64,000 bases of DNA from positions 62,001 through 126,000 of the forward strand of contig JAFLVC010000005.1 in NCBI GenBank assembly GCA_022508505.1, given 5' to 3'. Shown piece by piece: positions 16,375 to 25,151 of this stretch. Source of the stretch: Clostridiales bacterium (lineage in GTDB: Bacteria; Bacillota; Clostridia; Christensenellales; Pumilibacteraceae). The notes beneath the pieces are model-generated. The model was given only the letters and a program-made list of their open reading frames with translations, was not told where the DNA came from and did no database searches. Positions within the stretch are counted from its first letter, which is position 1; every line of letters starts with the position of its first letter. A program made the translations under genes and the position numbers.

Positions 16375-18483
16375 ATGCAGATTGTCGCACCGGCAGGCTC
16401 AAAATCCGGACTTCGAGCTGCGGTAAACGCGGGAGCGGACGCCGTTTATCTCGGTTTGCCTTTGTTCGGTGCGCGGGCGAAAGCGGAAAACTTCCCACTC
16501 GAAACGCTAAAAAGCGAAATTAATTTTGCGCATGTTTTCGGCACGAAAGTTTTTATCACGCTTAATACGCTAATCAAAGACGATGAAATGCAAACGGCGC
16601 TCGATATGGCTAAACGCGCGTATGACTGCGGTGCGGATGCGGCAATCGTTCAAGATATTCGGTATATAGAAAATCTTATGCGCATTTTGCCGCATTTTCC
16701 GCTCCACGCAAGCACACAGATGGGAGTTCACAATGCCGACGGCGCAAAGGTGTTACTCGATATGGGAATACGCCGCGCAGTTTTATCGCGCGAGACGCTT
16801 CCCGAAGATATTTCCGAAATAAAGAAAACGGGAATAGAAATCGAGTTCTTTGTTCAGGGCGCTTTGTGTATATCATTTTCGGGCAACTGTTATTTTTCCT
16901 CGCTTGCATCGTCTTACAGCGGCAACCGCGGAAAGTGCATGCAACTTTGCCGCAAGCAGTATATCAAAGACGGCAAGCGCGGTTATTTTCTTTCCGCAAA
17001 GGACATCTGTCTTTACGACAAGCTCGACGTGCTCGAGAAGCTCGGAGTGGACGCAATTAAAATTGAGGGGCGCATGCGCTCCGACGAATACGTCGCACAA
17101 GCCGTACGCGTATACAAATCGAATATGCCGAGCGACGAAGCAAGAGACGCCTTAAAAGCAGTCTATAACCGAGGCGACTACTGCGCCGCATATATTGACG
17201 GGAACGGTCCGTTTAACGTCATATACAGCAAATCTCAGGGCAATATCGGCAAGTCTGTAGGCAAAATATCAAAAGTTGTCGGAAAGCGCGTTGTCGTGAA
17301 CGATTTTGAGGCACATCAAAACGACGGCTTTAAAATACTTCGCAATGGCGAGGAAATAGGCGGCGCGCACGCAGTCAACGGTGAAATATCGGCAGACTGT
17401 GCCTGCAAGGTAGGCGACGAGCTTAGGCGAACGCATGACGGAGCGCTTTCTCAAAAGCTTTTGGCATTCGAGCGAAAAATAGATATTGACGTGTCAGTCG
17501 ATTTGGCGCCCGAAGTGCCGCCCGTTGTAACCGCGACAGCGGGAGCTGTCTCCATTACGCACTGCGGCGAACATGTGCCGCAAATTGCGAAATCATGCGC
17601 AATAGCGAATGAAGACGTTTTTCGTGCGTTCAACAAGGTTTCGGACACTCCGTTTAGTCCTAAATTGCATATAAACATAACAGGCGCGCCTTTTCTGCCG
17701 GTTTCTGCTCTCAACGAGCTGAGACGAACCGCATACGCGAAACTGTATTCCGCACTCGCCGAAGCGAATGCGCCTATAAGAAAAAAACAAGCCGAATACA
17801 AACTCGACTACAACAAATTTGACGGGCACGGCGCCATTCTTTTGATTGACGACGCTGCGGTGTTGACTCCCGATATCGTCGACAAAATCGATTATATTGC
17901 TATTGATCCGCGCGATTACGGCGATTTTTCGGTTCCTGACGTCGGGAAGCCGATACTTCTTAATGCGCCGATAACGGCACGCGGGAAAGATATCGATATA
18001 ATTAAATCGGCGATAGAAAATGTCGGTATTTACGGCGTGATTTCCAACAACTTATATACTTTGCGACTTACCGACAAGCCGATTTTGCTCGGTACGGGGC
18101 ATAATATAATAGGGTACACCGATTTCCCGCACATAACGTCTTATGAAGCGGACAAGATAGAAGGTTTTGCATATATGTACGGCTATGCGCCGATGATGAC
18201 CTTGTGCCACTGTCCGTACGGAAAGTGCATCAATTGCGACGGATACGACGAACTGATTGACGAAAGCAACAGAAAATTTAAGTTGCGACGATACAAGCTG
18301 ACACACTGCTATTGGCAGTTGCTAAACTGCGTTCCGCACGATTTGAGAAATGCCGCAGAAAAGCACAAAGACCGTGTATACGATTGCAGAGGAATGTCCG
18401 CCTCCGATATTTTGTGCGTTTTGAATGGCGACAGAATAGATAGCTCTTTCACTCGCGGCAACATAAATAAAGGGTTGAAATAA
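16375..18483 (+). CDS. U32-family peptidase-like protein
   Basis: A 702-residue U32-family protein. It begins with the TIM-barrel signature IVAPAGSKSGLRAAVNAGADAVY written here as IVAPAGSKSG then AVNAGADAVYLGL. The family signature EFFVQGALCISFSGNCYFSS (about residues 158-177) supplies two of the cysteines thought to bind iron-sulfur, followed by GNRGKCMQLCRKQY. A long C-terminal part resembles DUF3656-bearing members. Relatives include RlhA, which hydroxylates 23S rRNA C2501, and TrhP, which acts on tRNA; real protease activity is doubtful. It sits one base after pheT and directly before mutS2, within the T-box operon. Confidence 0.85.
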   Translation: MQIVAPAGSKSGLRAAVNAGADAVYLGLPLFGARAKAENFPLETLKSEINFAHVFGTKVFITLNTLIKDDEMQTALDMAKRAYDCGADAAIVQDIRYIENLMRILPHFPLHASTQMGVHNADGAKVLLDMGIRRAVLSRETLPEDISEIKKTGIEIEFFVQGALCISFSGNCYFSSLASSYSGNRGKCMQLCRKQYIKDGKRGYFLSAKDICLYDKLDVLEKLGVDAIKIEGRMRSDEYVAQAVRVYKSNMPSDEARDALKAVYNRGDYCAAYIDGNGPFNVIYSKSQGNIGKSVGKISKVVGKRVVVNDFEAHQNDGFKILRNGEEIGGAHAVNGEISADCACKVGDELRRTHDGALSQKLLAFERKIDIDVSVDLAPEVPPVVTATAGAVSITHCGEHVPQIAKSCAIANEDVFRAFNKVSDTPFSPKLHINITGAPFLPVSALNELRRTAYAKLYSALAEANAPIRKKQAEYKLDYNKFDGHGAILLIDDAAVLTPDIVDKIDYIAIDPRDYGDFSVPDVGKPILLNAPITARGKDIDIIKSAIENVGIYGVISNNLYTLRLTDKPILLGTGHNIIGYTDFPHITSYEADKIEGFAYMYGYAPMMTLCHCPYGKCINCDGYDELIDESNRKFKLRRYKLTHCYWQLLNCVPHDLRNAAEKHKDRVYDCRGMSASDILCVLNGDRIDSSFTRGNINKGLK

Positions 18484-20802
18484 ATGAAACCGCTTTACGA
18501 AAAACTCGAATTCGATATAATATGTCAAAGGGTTGCGGCGCTTTCGGCGTCGGAAGTCGTTTCCGATAGGATTAAATGCACGGAGCCGACAGACGACTTA
18601 AAGACTGCTTCATTGTTGCTGACGCAAACTGCCGACGCTGTTTCCATACTCGCATCAGCAAAAATAAACCCGGCATTTGACGATATCGAACCAATAATCG
18701 CCAAGGCGCGTGTCGGTGCACTTCTGAGCCCCGCGGAGCTTTTGAAGATAAAACATAGCATTTCGGAGTTGCGCGCTCTTAAAAATAGAGTAGAAAGCGC
18801 CGAGGGTTGCGATTCGCTAAAGGACATCACCGCATGGGTGCGGGCGTGCTTAGAGCTTGAAAACGACATTTCACGCGCCGTAGATACCGAAACTGAGCTT
18901 AAAGACAGTGCAAGCGAAAAGCTTTCCACACTGCGCCGCGCGATCACTCGTGCAAACGCCAAGCTCAAAGAGCGCCTTGACAGCTATACCCGTCAGAGCG
19001 AAATCAGCAAGTATTTGCAAGACAACATCGTCACCGTGCGTGACGGACGGTACGTCGTTCCCGTTCGCGCCGAATACAGGTCGGCGGTAAAAGGACTTGT
19101 ACACGACATATCTTCTACGGGCGCCACCGTATTCATTGAACCGTTTGCCGTTGTCGAGGCGAACAATGCGCTCAAAACGCTCATTACCGAAGAGCAAATC
19201 GAAGTAGAGCGCATTCTTGCAGAGCTCGGAAAAAAAGTCGTAGAGAATGCTGTCGGGCTCATTGACGGACAACGCGTGCTTACCGAGTGCGGCATAATAT
19301 TTGCAAGAGCGGAGTACGCACGAAGGACAGATTCGTACATGCCGAAGCTGAACGACAGCGGAAAAATTGTTTTAAACGGCGCGAGACACCCGCTCATTGA
19401 CGAAAATTCCGTCGTTCCTGTCGACATCGAGCTTACCGATAAGCGCATACTGCTTATATCGGGACCGAATACAGGCGGAAAAACGGTTGCGCTCAAAACG
19501 GTTGGACTGTTCGCACTCATGGCTGCAAGCGGTATGTATCTTCCTACATCGGACAACAGCGAAATGTGCGTGTTCGAAAAGATACACTGCGACATGGGAG
19601 ATGCGCAGAGCATAGCGCAGTCGCTCAGCACGTTTTCGGCGCACATGAAAAATATAGGCGAAATAACTGCCGTCGCAGACAATCGCTCGCTCGTGCTGTT
19701 AGACGAGCCGGGCGACGGCACAGATCCCGAAGAGGGCGCGGCGCTTGCCGTAGGTATAATCAAGTATTTAGTACGCTGCGGCGCCACAGCCGTTATAACC
19801 ACGCATTTTAATGCGGTCAAGACGTTTGCAATCAACTGTCACGAGGTTTCAAACGCGTGTATGCAGTTTGACAATAAAAACCTTGTTCCGACGTACAGGC
19901 TTATTACAGGCGTGTCGGGCTCGAGCTACGCCATAGAAATTGCGGAACGGCTCGGCATAGATCAAAACATCATACGCGACGCGCGCGCGTCGCTTTCCCA
20001 AGAAAAGATTGCGTTTGACAAAATACTGAGAGAGGCGGAGCAGTTCAGAAACGAAGCTCTCGCCGACAAGGAGCAGGCGGAAGCTTACGTCGCGCAAGCG
20101 CAAGCAAACGCAAAGACGGCAGAAAAGCTGAAAAGTGAATACGAGTACAAGCTGTCAGACATTATCGAGAATGCACGAAGTCTCGTTCGCCGCAAAGCGG
20201 ACGAGTACATCGAACGTGCCGACGCGCTTATCGACGAGCTCAAAGAAGAGCTCAAAAAGGGAAACGAGGAAGGACTTTTTGCTGCGCGAAAGATTGCGGC
20301 ACGACTGTCCGACGATGTTCCTGTCGAAATCAAAGCGCCGTCTGCGGCTACAAAACCGTCAAAGCCGTCAGAGCTCGTCCCCGGTGTTCAAGTTCACATA
20401 TCGGGGCTTGAAAAAGACGGCGTTGTAGTCGGAAAAGCAAAGGGCGACAAAATTACGGTAGCAATAGGTCAAATAAAGACTGAAATTCCGATAGCATCAC
20501 TTTCGGTAATAGAAACAAAAGAACAACGATCGGCTAAAAAATCGGTAAAACGCGTAGCGGATCCTGTCAGTAAAGAAGTAATGATGCTCGGAATGACCGT
20601 AATGGACGCTACGGAATCGCTTGACAGATTGCTTGCCGACATACCGCCGCACAGCACATTGAGGATAGTGCACGGAAAGGGCACGGGCGCGCTCGGCAAG
20701 GGGATACAGGCGTATCTCAAAAAGCACGCAAGAATAAAAAGCTTCAGATACGGAAACTACGGAGAAGGGGATTCGGGCGTTACGATAGTCGAAATCAAAT
20801 AG
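18484..20802 (+). CDS. mutS2: MutS2 family ATPase
   Basis: A 772-residue MutS2. The clamp/lever region is followed by the ABC-type ATPase with Walker A GPNTGGKTV at about residue 327 and Walker B LVLLDEPGDGTDPEEG near 400, then a coiled coil and a C-terminal Smr domain with HGKGTGALGKGI near 730. In Bacillus MutS2 restrains recombination and splits collided ribosomes. Odd: the LDLR/LDLH motif expected at the start of the Smr domain reads VMMLG (residues 699-703), so nuclease activity is questionable. The ATG follows the U32 stop with no gap, which places it in the pheST operon. It ends four bases from the converging minus-strand gene. Confidence 0.95.
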   Translation: MKPLYEKLEFDIICQRVAALSASEVVSDRIKCTEPTDDLKTASLLLTQTADAVSILASAKINPAFDDIEPIIAKARVGALLSPAELLKIKHSISELRALKNRVESAEGCDSLKDITAWVRACLELENDISRAVDTETELKDSASEKLSTLRRAITRANAKLKERLDSYTRQSEISKYLQDNIVTVRDGRYVVPVRAEYRSAVKGLVHDISSTGATVFIEPFAVVEANNALKTLITEEQIEVERILAELGKKVVENAVGLIDGQRVLTECGIIFARAEYARRTDSYMPKLNDSGKIVLNGARHPLIDENSVVPVDIELTDKRILLISGPNTGGKTVALKTVGLFALMAASGMYLPTSDNSEMCVFEKIHCDMGDAQSIAQSLSTFSAHMKNIGEITAVADNRSLVLLDEPGDGTDPEEGAALAVGIIKYLVRCGATAVITTHFNAVKTFAINCHEVSNACMQFDNKNLVPTYRLITGVSGSSYAIEIAERLGIDQNIIRDARASLSQEKIAFDKILREAEQFRNEALADKEQAEAYVAQAQANAKTAEKLKSEYEYKLSDIIENARSLVRRKADEYIERADALIDELKEELKKGNEEGLFAARKIAARLSDDVPVEIKAPSAATKPSKPSELVPGVQVHISGLEKDGVVVGKAKGDKITVAIGQIKTEIPIASLSVIETKEQRSAKKSVKRVADPVSKEVMMLGMTVMDATESLDRLLADIPPHSTLRIVHGKGTGALGKGIQAYLKKHARIKSFRYGNYGEGDSGVTIVEIK

Positions 20803-20806
20803 CGCA

Positions 20807-21274
20807 TCAATAATGCGGTATTCCTATTTCAAGCAGCTCGCTGTAATCAAATGCGCGAAGATACACTTCGTCGGGAATGAGCTTAGTCGTTTGCGAGATA
20901 TCCTTTGACATTATATAAACTATAAAATTTGCAACGCGCATATCGAGTGCGACGATATCGTCGATATTTTCAACAACGGTTTTTGCGTATTCCATAAATT
21001 TGTCTTTGATAAACGAAAATTCGCGCTCTACAGAAGGATAGAACGAACGTGATTTACTTTGAATAAACGTAAGAATTTCTCTTTCCGAACCGGGCGTAAT
21101 GTCGGTATTGAGCAAAAGATTGAGAACTATACAGTCTACAAGCCGTTGGCTTGTCAAATATCTCGTGCTCTTAAAAAGTATGCCAACAGCTCTTTCGACA
21201 TGCAACCGAAAGATACTTCCTTCCGAGCCCGCGACGAGTCGGGCTAAAATATCGGGCGAAATCCTGTAATTCAT
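20807..21274 (-). CDS. Protein of unknown function, coupled to tmcAL
   Basis: A 155-residue soluble, probably helical protein that I do not recognise. It has no signal peptide, membrane helix or metal motif. Its ATG overlaps the tmcAL stop as ATGA, so it is translated together with tmcAL and must lie in the same transcript. Codon use matches its neighbours and the frame is intact, so it appears to be a real gene. It ends four bases from the converging mutS2 stop. A link to tRNA modification is only suggested by position. Confidence 0.65.
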   Translation of the reverse strand: MNYRISPDILARLVAGSEGSIFRLHVERAVGILFKSTRYLTSQRLVDCIVLNLLLNTDITPGSEREILTFIQSKSRSFYPSVEREFSFIKDKFMEYAKTVVENIDDIVALDMRVANFIVYIMSKDISQTTKLIPDEVYLRAFDYSELLEIGIPHY

Positions 21275-22440
21275 ACCTTCACCAACGAATAGTTATAGTA
21301 CCCGCCGTCGATGCCGCACAGCGTATTATACAACGCCGTAGCGCGTTCGTCGACTTCGAGGACGGACTTACACTCGGCGGCGGCAGCCTTGATGTCGGCA
21401 TTTGAGATTTTGACAAATTCCGGCAATAGTTTAAAGTCGAAATCGCTTCGGCAGGCGAGTAGTCGAGTTACAAACGGCATAGACATGTACTCTTTTTTTA
21501 TACCGAGCAGACAGTCTAAAAGCAGTCGTTCTATCCGCTTCTTTCCGAATTTTTTTAATTCTGCAGACTTAATCAGATCGTCAAAACTCGCCGCATTTAA
21601 ATTCTTAATCAAATATTCCATTCCGTCCGAGCAGTTGCGTAAATCCGATATTTCCTCTGCGCTCAAGCATTTCAAAGCAAAAAGCGCGGCTTTTTTGTAC
21701 GCGCCGATGTCGGGCGAGTGATGCTTTAGCTGCTCTGTCATTCGCCCGAAAAAATATGGGACAAATTTATTTACTTCGTCAAAACGATTATTTTCGGCCT
21801 CTCGACGGATAACGGTTGCGGAAATATAATCGCCGTCGGTCGCAGAGCTGTTGTGCGTCGCGCCCAATCTTTTTATTATCAACGGCTCGATATTTGCGGC
21901 ATGCTTATCGATAGCCGCGATATACTCAATGCACAGCATATTGTTAGGCTCTTGAATGACCGATTGAACTTCGGAATTATCGGTAATACTGCCGTAAAGC
22001 TCTGTCAAAGCTTGTCCGCATGCAAAATTGTAGCTTTTCCCGCTTTTCAGATAGCTTTTGACGCGCTCGTTATATGCGGCGGCGTGATTTACTTTTATTT
22101 CCGCAAGACGCAATATAATATCGGCAGATGTCGTTGCGCCCATAGCGATATGCGAAATATCTTTTATTTTTGATATGATTTTGACTGCGCCTTCCGCAAA
22201 ATATCCGGCGCTCGCGGTTGCATAAACGGCGGGAAGCTCGATTACGGCATTCGCTCCGCCGTGAACGGCACACTCTGCGCGAATTGCTTTATCGCAAAAC
22301 GCCGGCATGGCGGACTGCACGAAATTCCCGCTCATCACGCAAAAAACGTTCGAAGCGCCCAGCTCGAGTGCGCGTTCGATTTGGTATCTGTGTCCTGTAT
22401 GGAACGGGTTATATTCGCAAACTATTCCGCAATTACGCAT
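21271..22440 (-). CDS. tmcAL: tRNA(Met) cytidine acetate ligase TmcAL
   Basis: A 389-residue nucleotidyltransferase-fold protein (formerly YlbM). The N-terminus GIVCEYNPFHTGH carries the HxGH-type nucleotide-binding motif, followed by VMSGNFVQSAMPAFCDKAIR and GANAVIELPAVYATASAGYFA, all characteristic. TmcAL activates acetate with ATP and acetylates C34 of elongator tRNA-Met. The gene is divergent from pta, which also belongs to acetate metabolism and is often near it in Bacillota. No clear ribosome binding site is visible before the ATG. Confidence 0.93.
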   Translation of the reverse strand: MRNCGIVCEYNPFHTGHRYQIERALELGASNVFCVMSGNFVQSAMPAFCDKAIRAECAVHGGANAVIELPAVYATASAGYFAEGAVKIISKIKDISHIAMGATTSADIILRLAEIKVNHAAAYNERVKSYLKSGKSYNFACGQALTELYGSITDNSEVQSVIQEPNNMLCIEYIAAIDKHAANIEPLIIKRLGATHNSSATDGDYISATVIRREAENNRFDEVNKFVPYFFGRMTEQLKHHSPDIGAYKKAALFALKCLSAEEISDLRNCSDGMEYLIKNLNAASFDDLIKSAELKKFGKKRIERLLLDCLLGIKKEYMSMPFVTRLLACRSDFDFKLLPEFVKISNADIKAAAAECKSVLEVDERATALYNTLCGIDGGYYNYSLVKV

Positions 22441-22532
22441 AAATACTTTACATTTAACTTCAATGAGAGTATAATTGACTTATTGATATTGTAACACACA
22501 ATACGTAATTTGTAAACCTATAAGGAGATAAA

Positions 22533-23531
22533 ATGAACGACTTACTTAACACCATTTGCGAAAAAGCAAAAAAGCTTAAAAAGACTATCGTGCTCGCAGA
22601 AGGCGAGGAGCCGCGAATAATCACCGCTGCGGAAAAGATTCAAAAAGAGGGGATAGCCAATATAATACTTATCGGGAGCCCCGACGTCATAAAGCAAAAA
22701 TGCCCGAATGCCAAGCTTGACGGCATTAAAATAATCGATATTGCGCACTTCGAGACCGAGCCGTACGCACAGCTTTTGTACGAGCTCCGTAAGGCAAAGG
22801 GAATGGATATCGAATTTGCGCGTAAGCTCGCAAAAAATCCGCTCTATCTCGGTGTTTTGCTCGTCAAAAACGGCGATGCCGACGGCATGGTTGCAGGCTC
22901 GATAAACGCTACCGGCGACGTTTTGCGTCCGGCGCTTCAAATAATCAAAACCGCGCCCGGCATCAAAACCGTCAGCTCTTGTTTCATCATGGTCATGGAC
23001 AAGGATTCCAAGTACGGCGATAACGGCGTGTTGGTATTCGGCGATTGTGCTGTCAATCCCGATCCCACCGCAGAACAGCTCGCAGACATCGCCGTAGCGT
23101 CGGCGGCATCAGCAAAGGCAATTGCCGGCATCTCGCCGAGAGTCGCGCTTTTGTCGTACTCCACCAAAGGCTCCGCAAAAGGCGATCTTGTCGATAAAGT
23201 AATCAACGCGCTTGACATAGTCAAGCAATCGCATCCCGATCTTCAAATAGACGGCGAGCTTCAAGCCGATGCAGCGCTCGTTCCTACGGTGGCCGACCTG
23301 AAAGCCCCGGGAAGCACTGTAGCTGGCAAGGCAAACGTCCTCATTTTCCCCGACCTTCAAGCCGGAAATATCGGCTATAAGCTCGTTCAAAGACTCGCAG
23401 GCGCCGAGGCTATCGGCCCTATATGTCAGGGCTTCAACATGCCGGTAAACGATTTGTCGCGCGGATGTAGCAGCGAGGACGTTGTCAACGTCGTAGCCAT
23501 GACGGCACTGCAAAGCGCGGCCAACGCATAA
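22533..23531 (+). CDS. pta: Phosphate acetyltransferase
   Basis: A 332-residue short-form phosphotransacetylase that makes acetyl phosphate from acetyl-CoA, feeding AckA. Family blocks: VLAEGEEPRIITAAEKI, DGMVAGSINATGDVLRPALQ, FGDCAVNPDPTAEQLADIA and the C-terminal NVLIFPDLQAGNIGYKL. TATAAGGAGATAAA precedes the ATG. A TTGACT at 22475-22480 lies upstream, but its best partner is only CACAAT at 22497-22502. It heads a run of genes continuing with prmA, rsmE and mtaB; ackA is about 20 kb away. Confidence 0.97.
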   Translation: MNDLLNTICEKAKKLKKTIVLAEGEEPRIITAAEKIQKEGIANIILIGSPDVIKQKCPNAKLDGIKIIDIAHFETEPYAQLLYELRKAKGMDIEFARKLAKNPLYLGVLLVKNGDADGMVAGSINATGDVLRPALQIIKTAPGIKTVSSCFIMVMDKDSKYGDNGVLVFGDCAVNPDPTAEQLADIAVASAASAKAIAGISPRVALLSYSTKGSAKGDLVDKVINALDIVKQSHPDLQIDGELQADAALVPTVADLKAPGSTVAGKANVLIFPDLQAGNIGYKLVQRLAGAEAIGPICQGFNMPVNDLSRGCSSEDVVNVVAMTALQSAANA

Positions 23532-23535
23532 TAAG

Positions 23536-24444
23536 ATGAAATTCTACAAGCTCACAGTCGATTGTACCACGCTGATTTCGGATGATGTGTCGTACGTGCT
23601 TCATGAGGCGGGAAGCCTCGGCGAAGTGTTTGACGACTACTTTGCCGTAGAGCAGGTACTCGCCGAAAAACGATGGGACTACGCCGACGCGAGCTTGTTT
23701 GAGCGCACCGACGGTTGTTCGGTGAGCGGGTTTTATACAATCGAGACCGATATCGACGCCGTTGTAGAAAAAGTATGCTCGCTCAAGAAATTCGATTACG
23801 CCGATTTTTCTTCAATATCCATGTCCGTTTCGATTATCGATTCAAAAGAGTGGGAAGACGAATGGAAAAAGTACTATAAGCCGTTCTCACTCGGAAAAAT
23901 TACGATAGTGCCGGAATGGATTGAATATTCCGCAAAAGCGGGCGAGAAGACAGTAAGGCTTAATCCCGGTCCGGCCTTCGGCACGGGCACGCACGAAACG
24001 ACGTCCATGTGTATCGAACTAATGCAAAAGCTCGACGTAGCTAATGCGCGAGTGCTTGATTTCGGTTGTGGGAGCGGAATACTCGGCATCTGCGCAAAAG
24101 CGCTCGGCGCAAATAGCGTCGTGTTCATAGACAACGACGAGCAAGCCATCTCGGCAACAGAACATAACTGCAAGCTAAACGCAATCGATGCGCCGGAGGT
24201 TGTACTTCGCGACGTCAGGGACATGTCTGAACCCGCCGACATCGTTTTGGCAAACATAACAGCAGATGTCCTTATCGACGTCGAGCCGATAATCAAATCC
24301 GCGCTCAAAAAAGACGGATACGCAATAATCAGCGGAATAATAACCGAAAGGGCAGAAGCCGTAAAATCGGCATATTTATCCGACTTTGAGCTTTTCCGTA
24401 GCGAAAGAAAAAACGAATGGAGCGCTTTTATATTTAAGTTATGA
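23536..24444 (+). CDS. prmA: Ribosomal protein L11 methyltransferase
   Basis: A 302-residue class I SAM-dependent methyltransferase that trimethylates ribosomal protein L11. The N-terminal L11-recognition domain is followed by a linker with WEDEWKKYYKPFSLG, the PrmA motif NPGPAFGTGTHETT, the SAM-binding loop VLDFGCGSGILGI, and VLANITADVL. It starts four bases after pta and overlaps rsmE as ATGA. Confidence 0.96.
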   Translation: MKFYKLTVDCTTLISDDVSYVLHEAGSLGEVFDDYFAVEQVLAEKRWDYADASLFERTDGCSVSGFYTIETDIDAVVEKVCSLKKFDYADFSSISMSVSIIDSKEWEDEWKKYYKPFSLGKITIVPEWIEYSAKAGEKTVRLNPGPAFGTGTHETTSMCIELMQKLDVANARVLDFGCGSGILGICAKALGANSVVFIDNDEQAISATEHNCKLNAIDAPEVVLRDVRDMSEPADIVLANITADVLIDVEPIIKSALKKDGYAIISGIITERAEAVKSAYLSDFELFRSERKNEWSAFIFKL

Positions 24445-25151
24445 GATTTTATCTTCAAGGCATTGACGAGAATAAAGCCGAACTTACGGGCGAAGCGCAC
24501 ACGCACGCCGCGTACGCCATGCGCATACGGACAGGCGACTTTATAACCGTGTTCGACGGGCGCGGAACAGAATATTCCTGCCAAATTTCAGCTGTCAAAA
24601 AAGACCGAACCGAGCTTAAAATAATTGACAAAAAAACAAACGTAGGCGAAACGCAACGCGATTACACGCTGTATATCTCTGTCATAAAACAGGACAGATT
24701 CGAGTTTGCCGTACAAAAAGCTACCGAGCTTGGCGTAGGGCGAATAGTTCCCGTTTATACGACGTACACACAGCGAGGAGGATCGCTCAATATAGAGCGA
24801 CTCAACAGAATTGTTGTAGCGGCATGCGAACAATGCGGCAGAAGTAAGCTTCCCGTAGTTGAAAATTGTATCGAATTTGAAGAACTTATAGCTCGAACAA
24901 AAAATACCCACATGATTTTTCCGTGGGAGAGGGAACGGCGCGGAACACTTCACGACGCCATCGATAAAACACAAAAGAATATATCCGTATTTATCGGACC
25001 CGAAGGCGGCATAACCGAAGATGAAGCTGCTCGTCTCACACAGGCGGGCGCAAAGCCGGTGACTCTCGGATCGCGAATACTTCGTGCAGAAACAGCCGCT
25101 ATTACAACGCTCTCTGTAATATGCTTTGAGCTCGGGGAGTGGGACCTGTGA
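24441..25151 (+). CDS. rsmE: 16S rRNA (uracil-1498-N3)-methyltransferase
   Basis: A 236-residue SPOUT-class RNA methyltransferase. An N-terminal PUA-like domain is followed by the knotted catalytic domain with IGPEGGITEDEA and LGSRILRAETAAI, which bind SAM and are diagnostic for RsmE. The product modifies U1498 of 16S rRNA. prmA-rsmE-mtaB is the common Bacillota order. Its ATG overlaps the prmA stop and its own stop overlaps the preferred mtaB start as GTGA. Confidence 0.96.
   Translation: MRFYLQGIDENKAELTGEAHTHAAYAMRIRTGDFITVFDGRGTEYSCQISAVKKDRTELKIIDKKTNVGETQRDYTLYISVIKQDRFEFAVQKATELGVGRIVPVYTTYTQRGGSLNIERLNRIVVAACEQCGRSKLPVVENCIEFEELIARTKNTHMIFPWERERRGTLHDAIDKTQKNISVFIGPEGGITEDEAARLTQAGAKPVTLGSRILRAETAAITTLSVICFELGEWDL

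Noticed and set aside
22475-22502. Promoter for pta (TTGACT with CACAAT)
   Set aside because: The -35 is good but the -10 matches only four of six at a 16-base spacing; kept as a remark in the pta entry.
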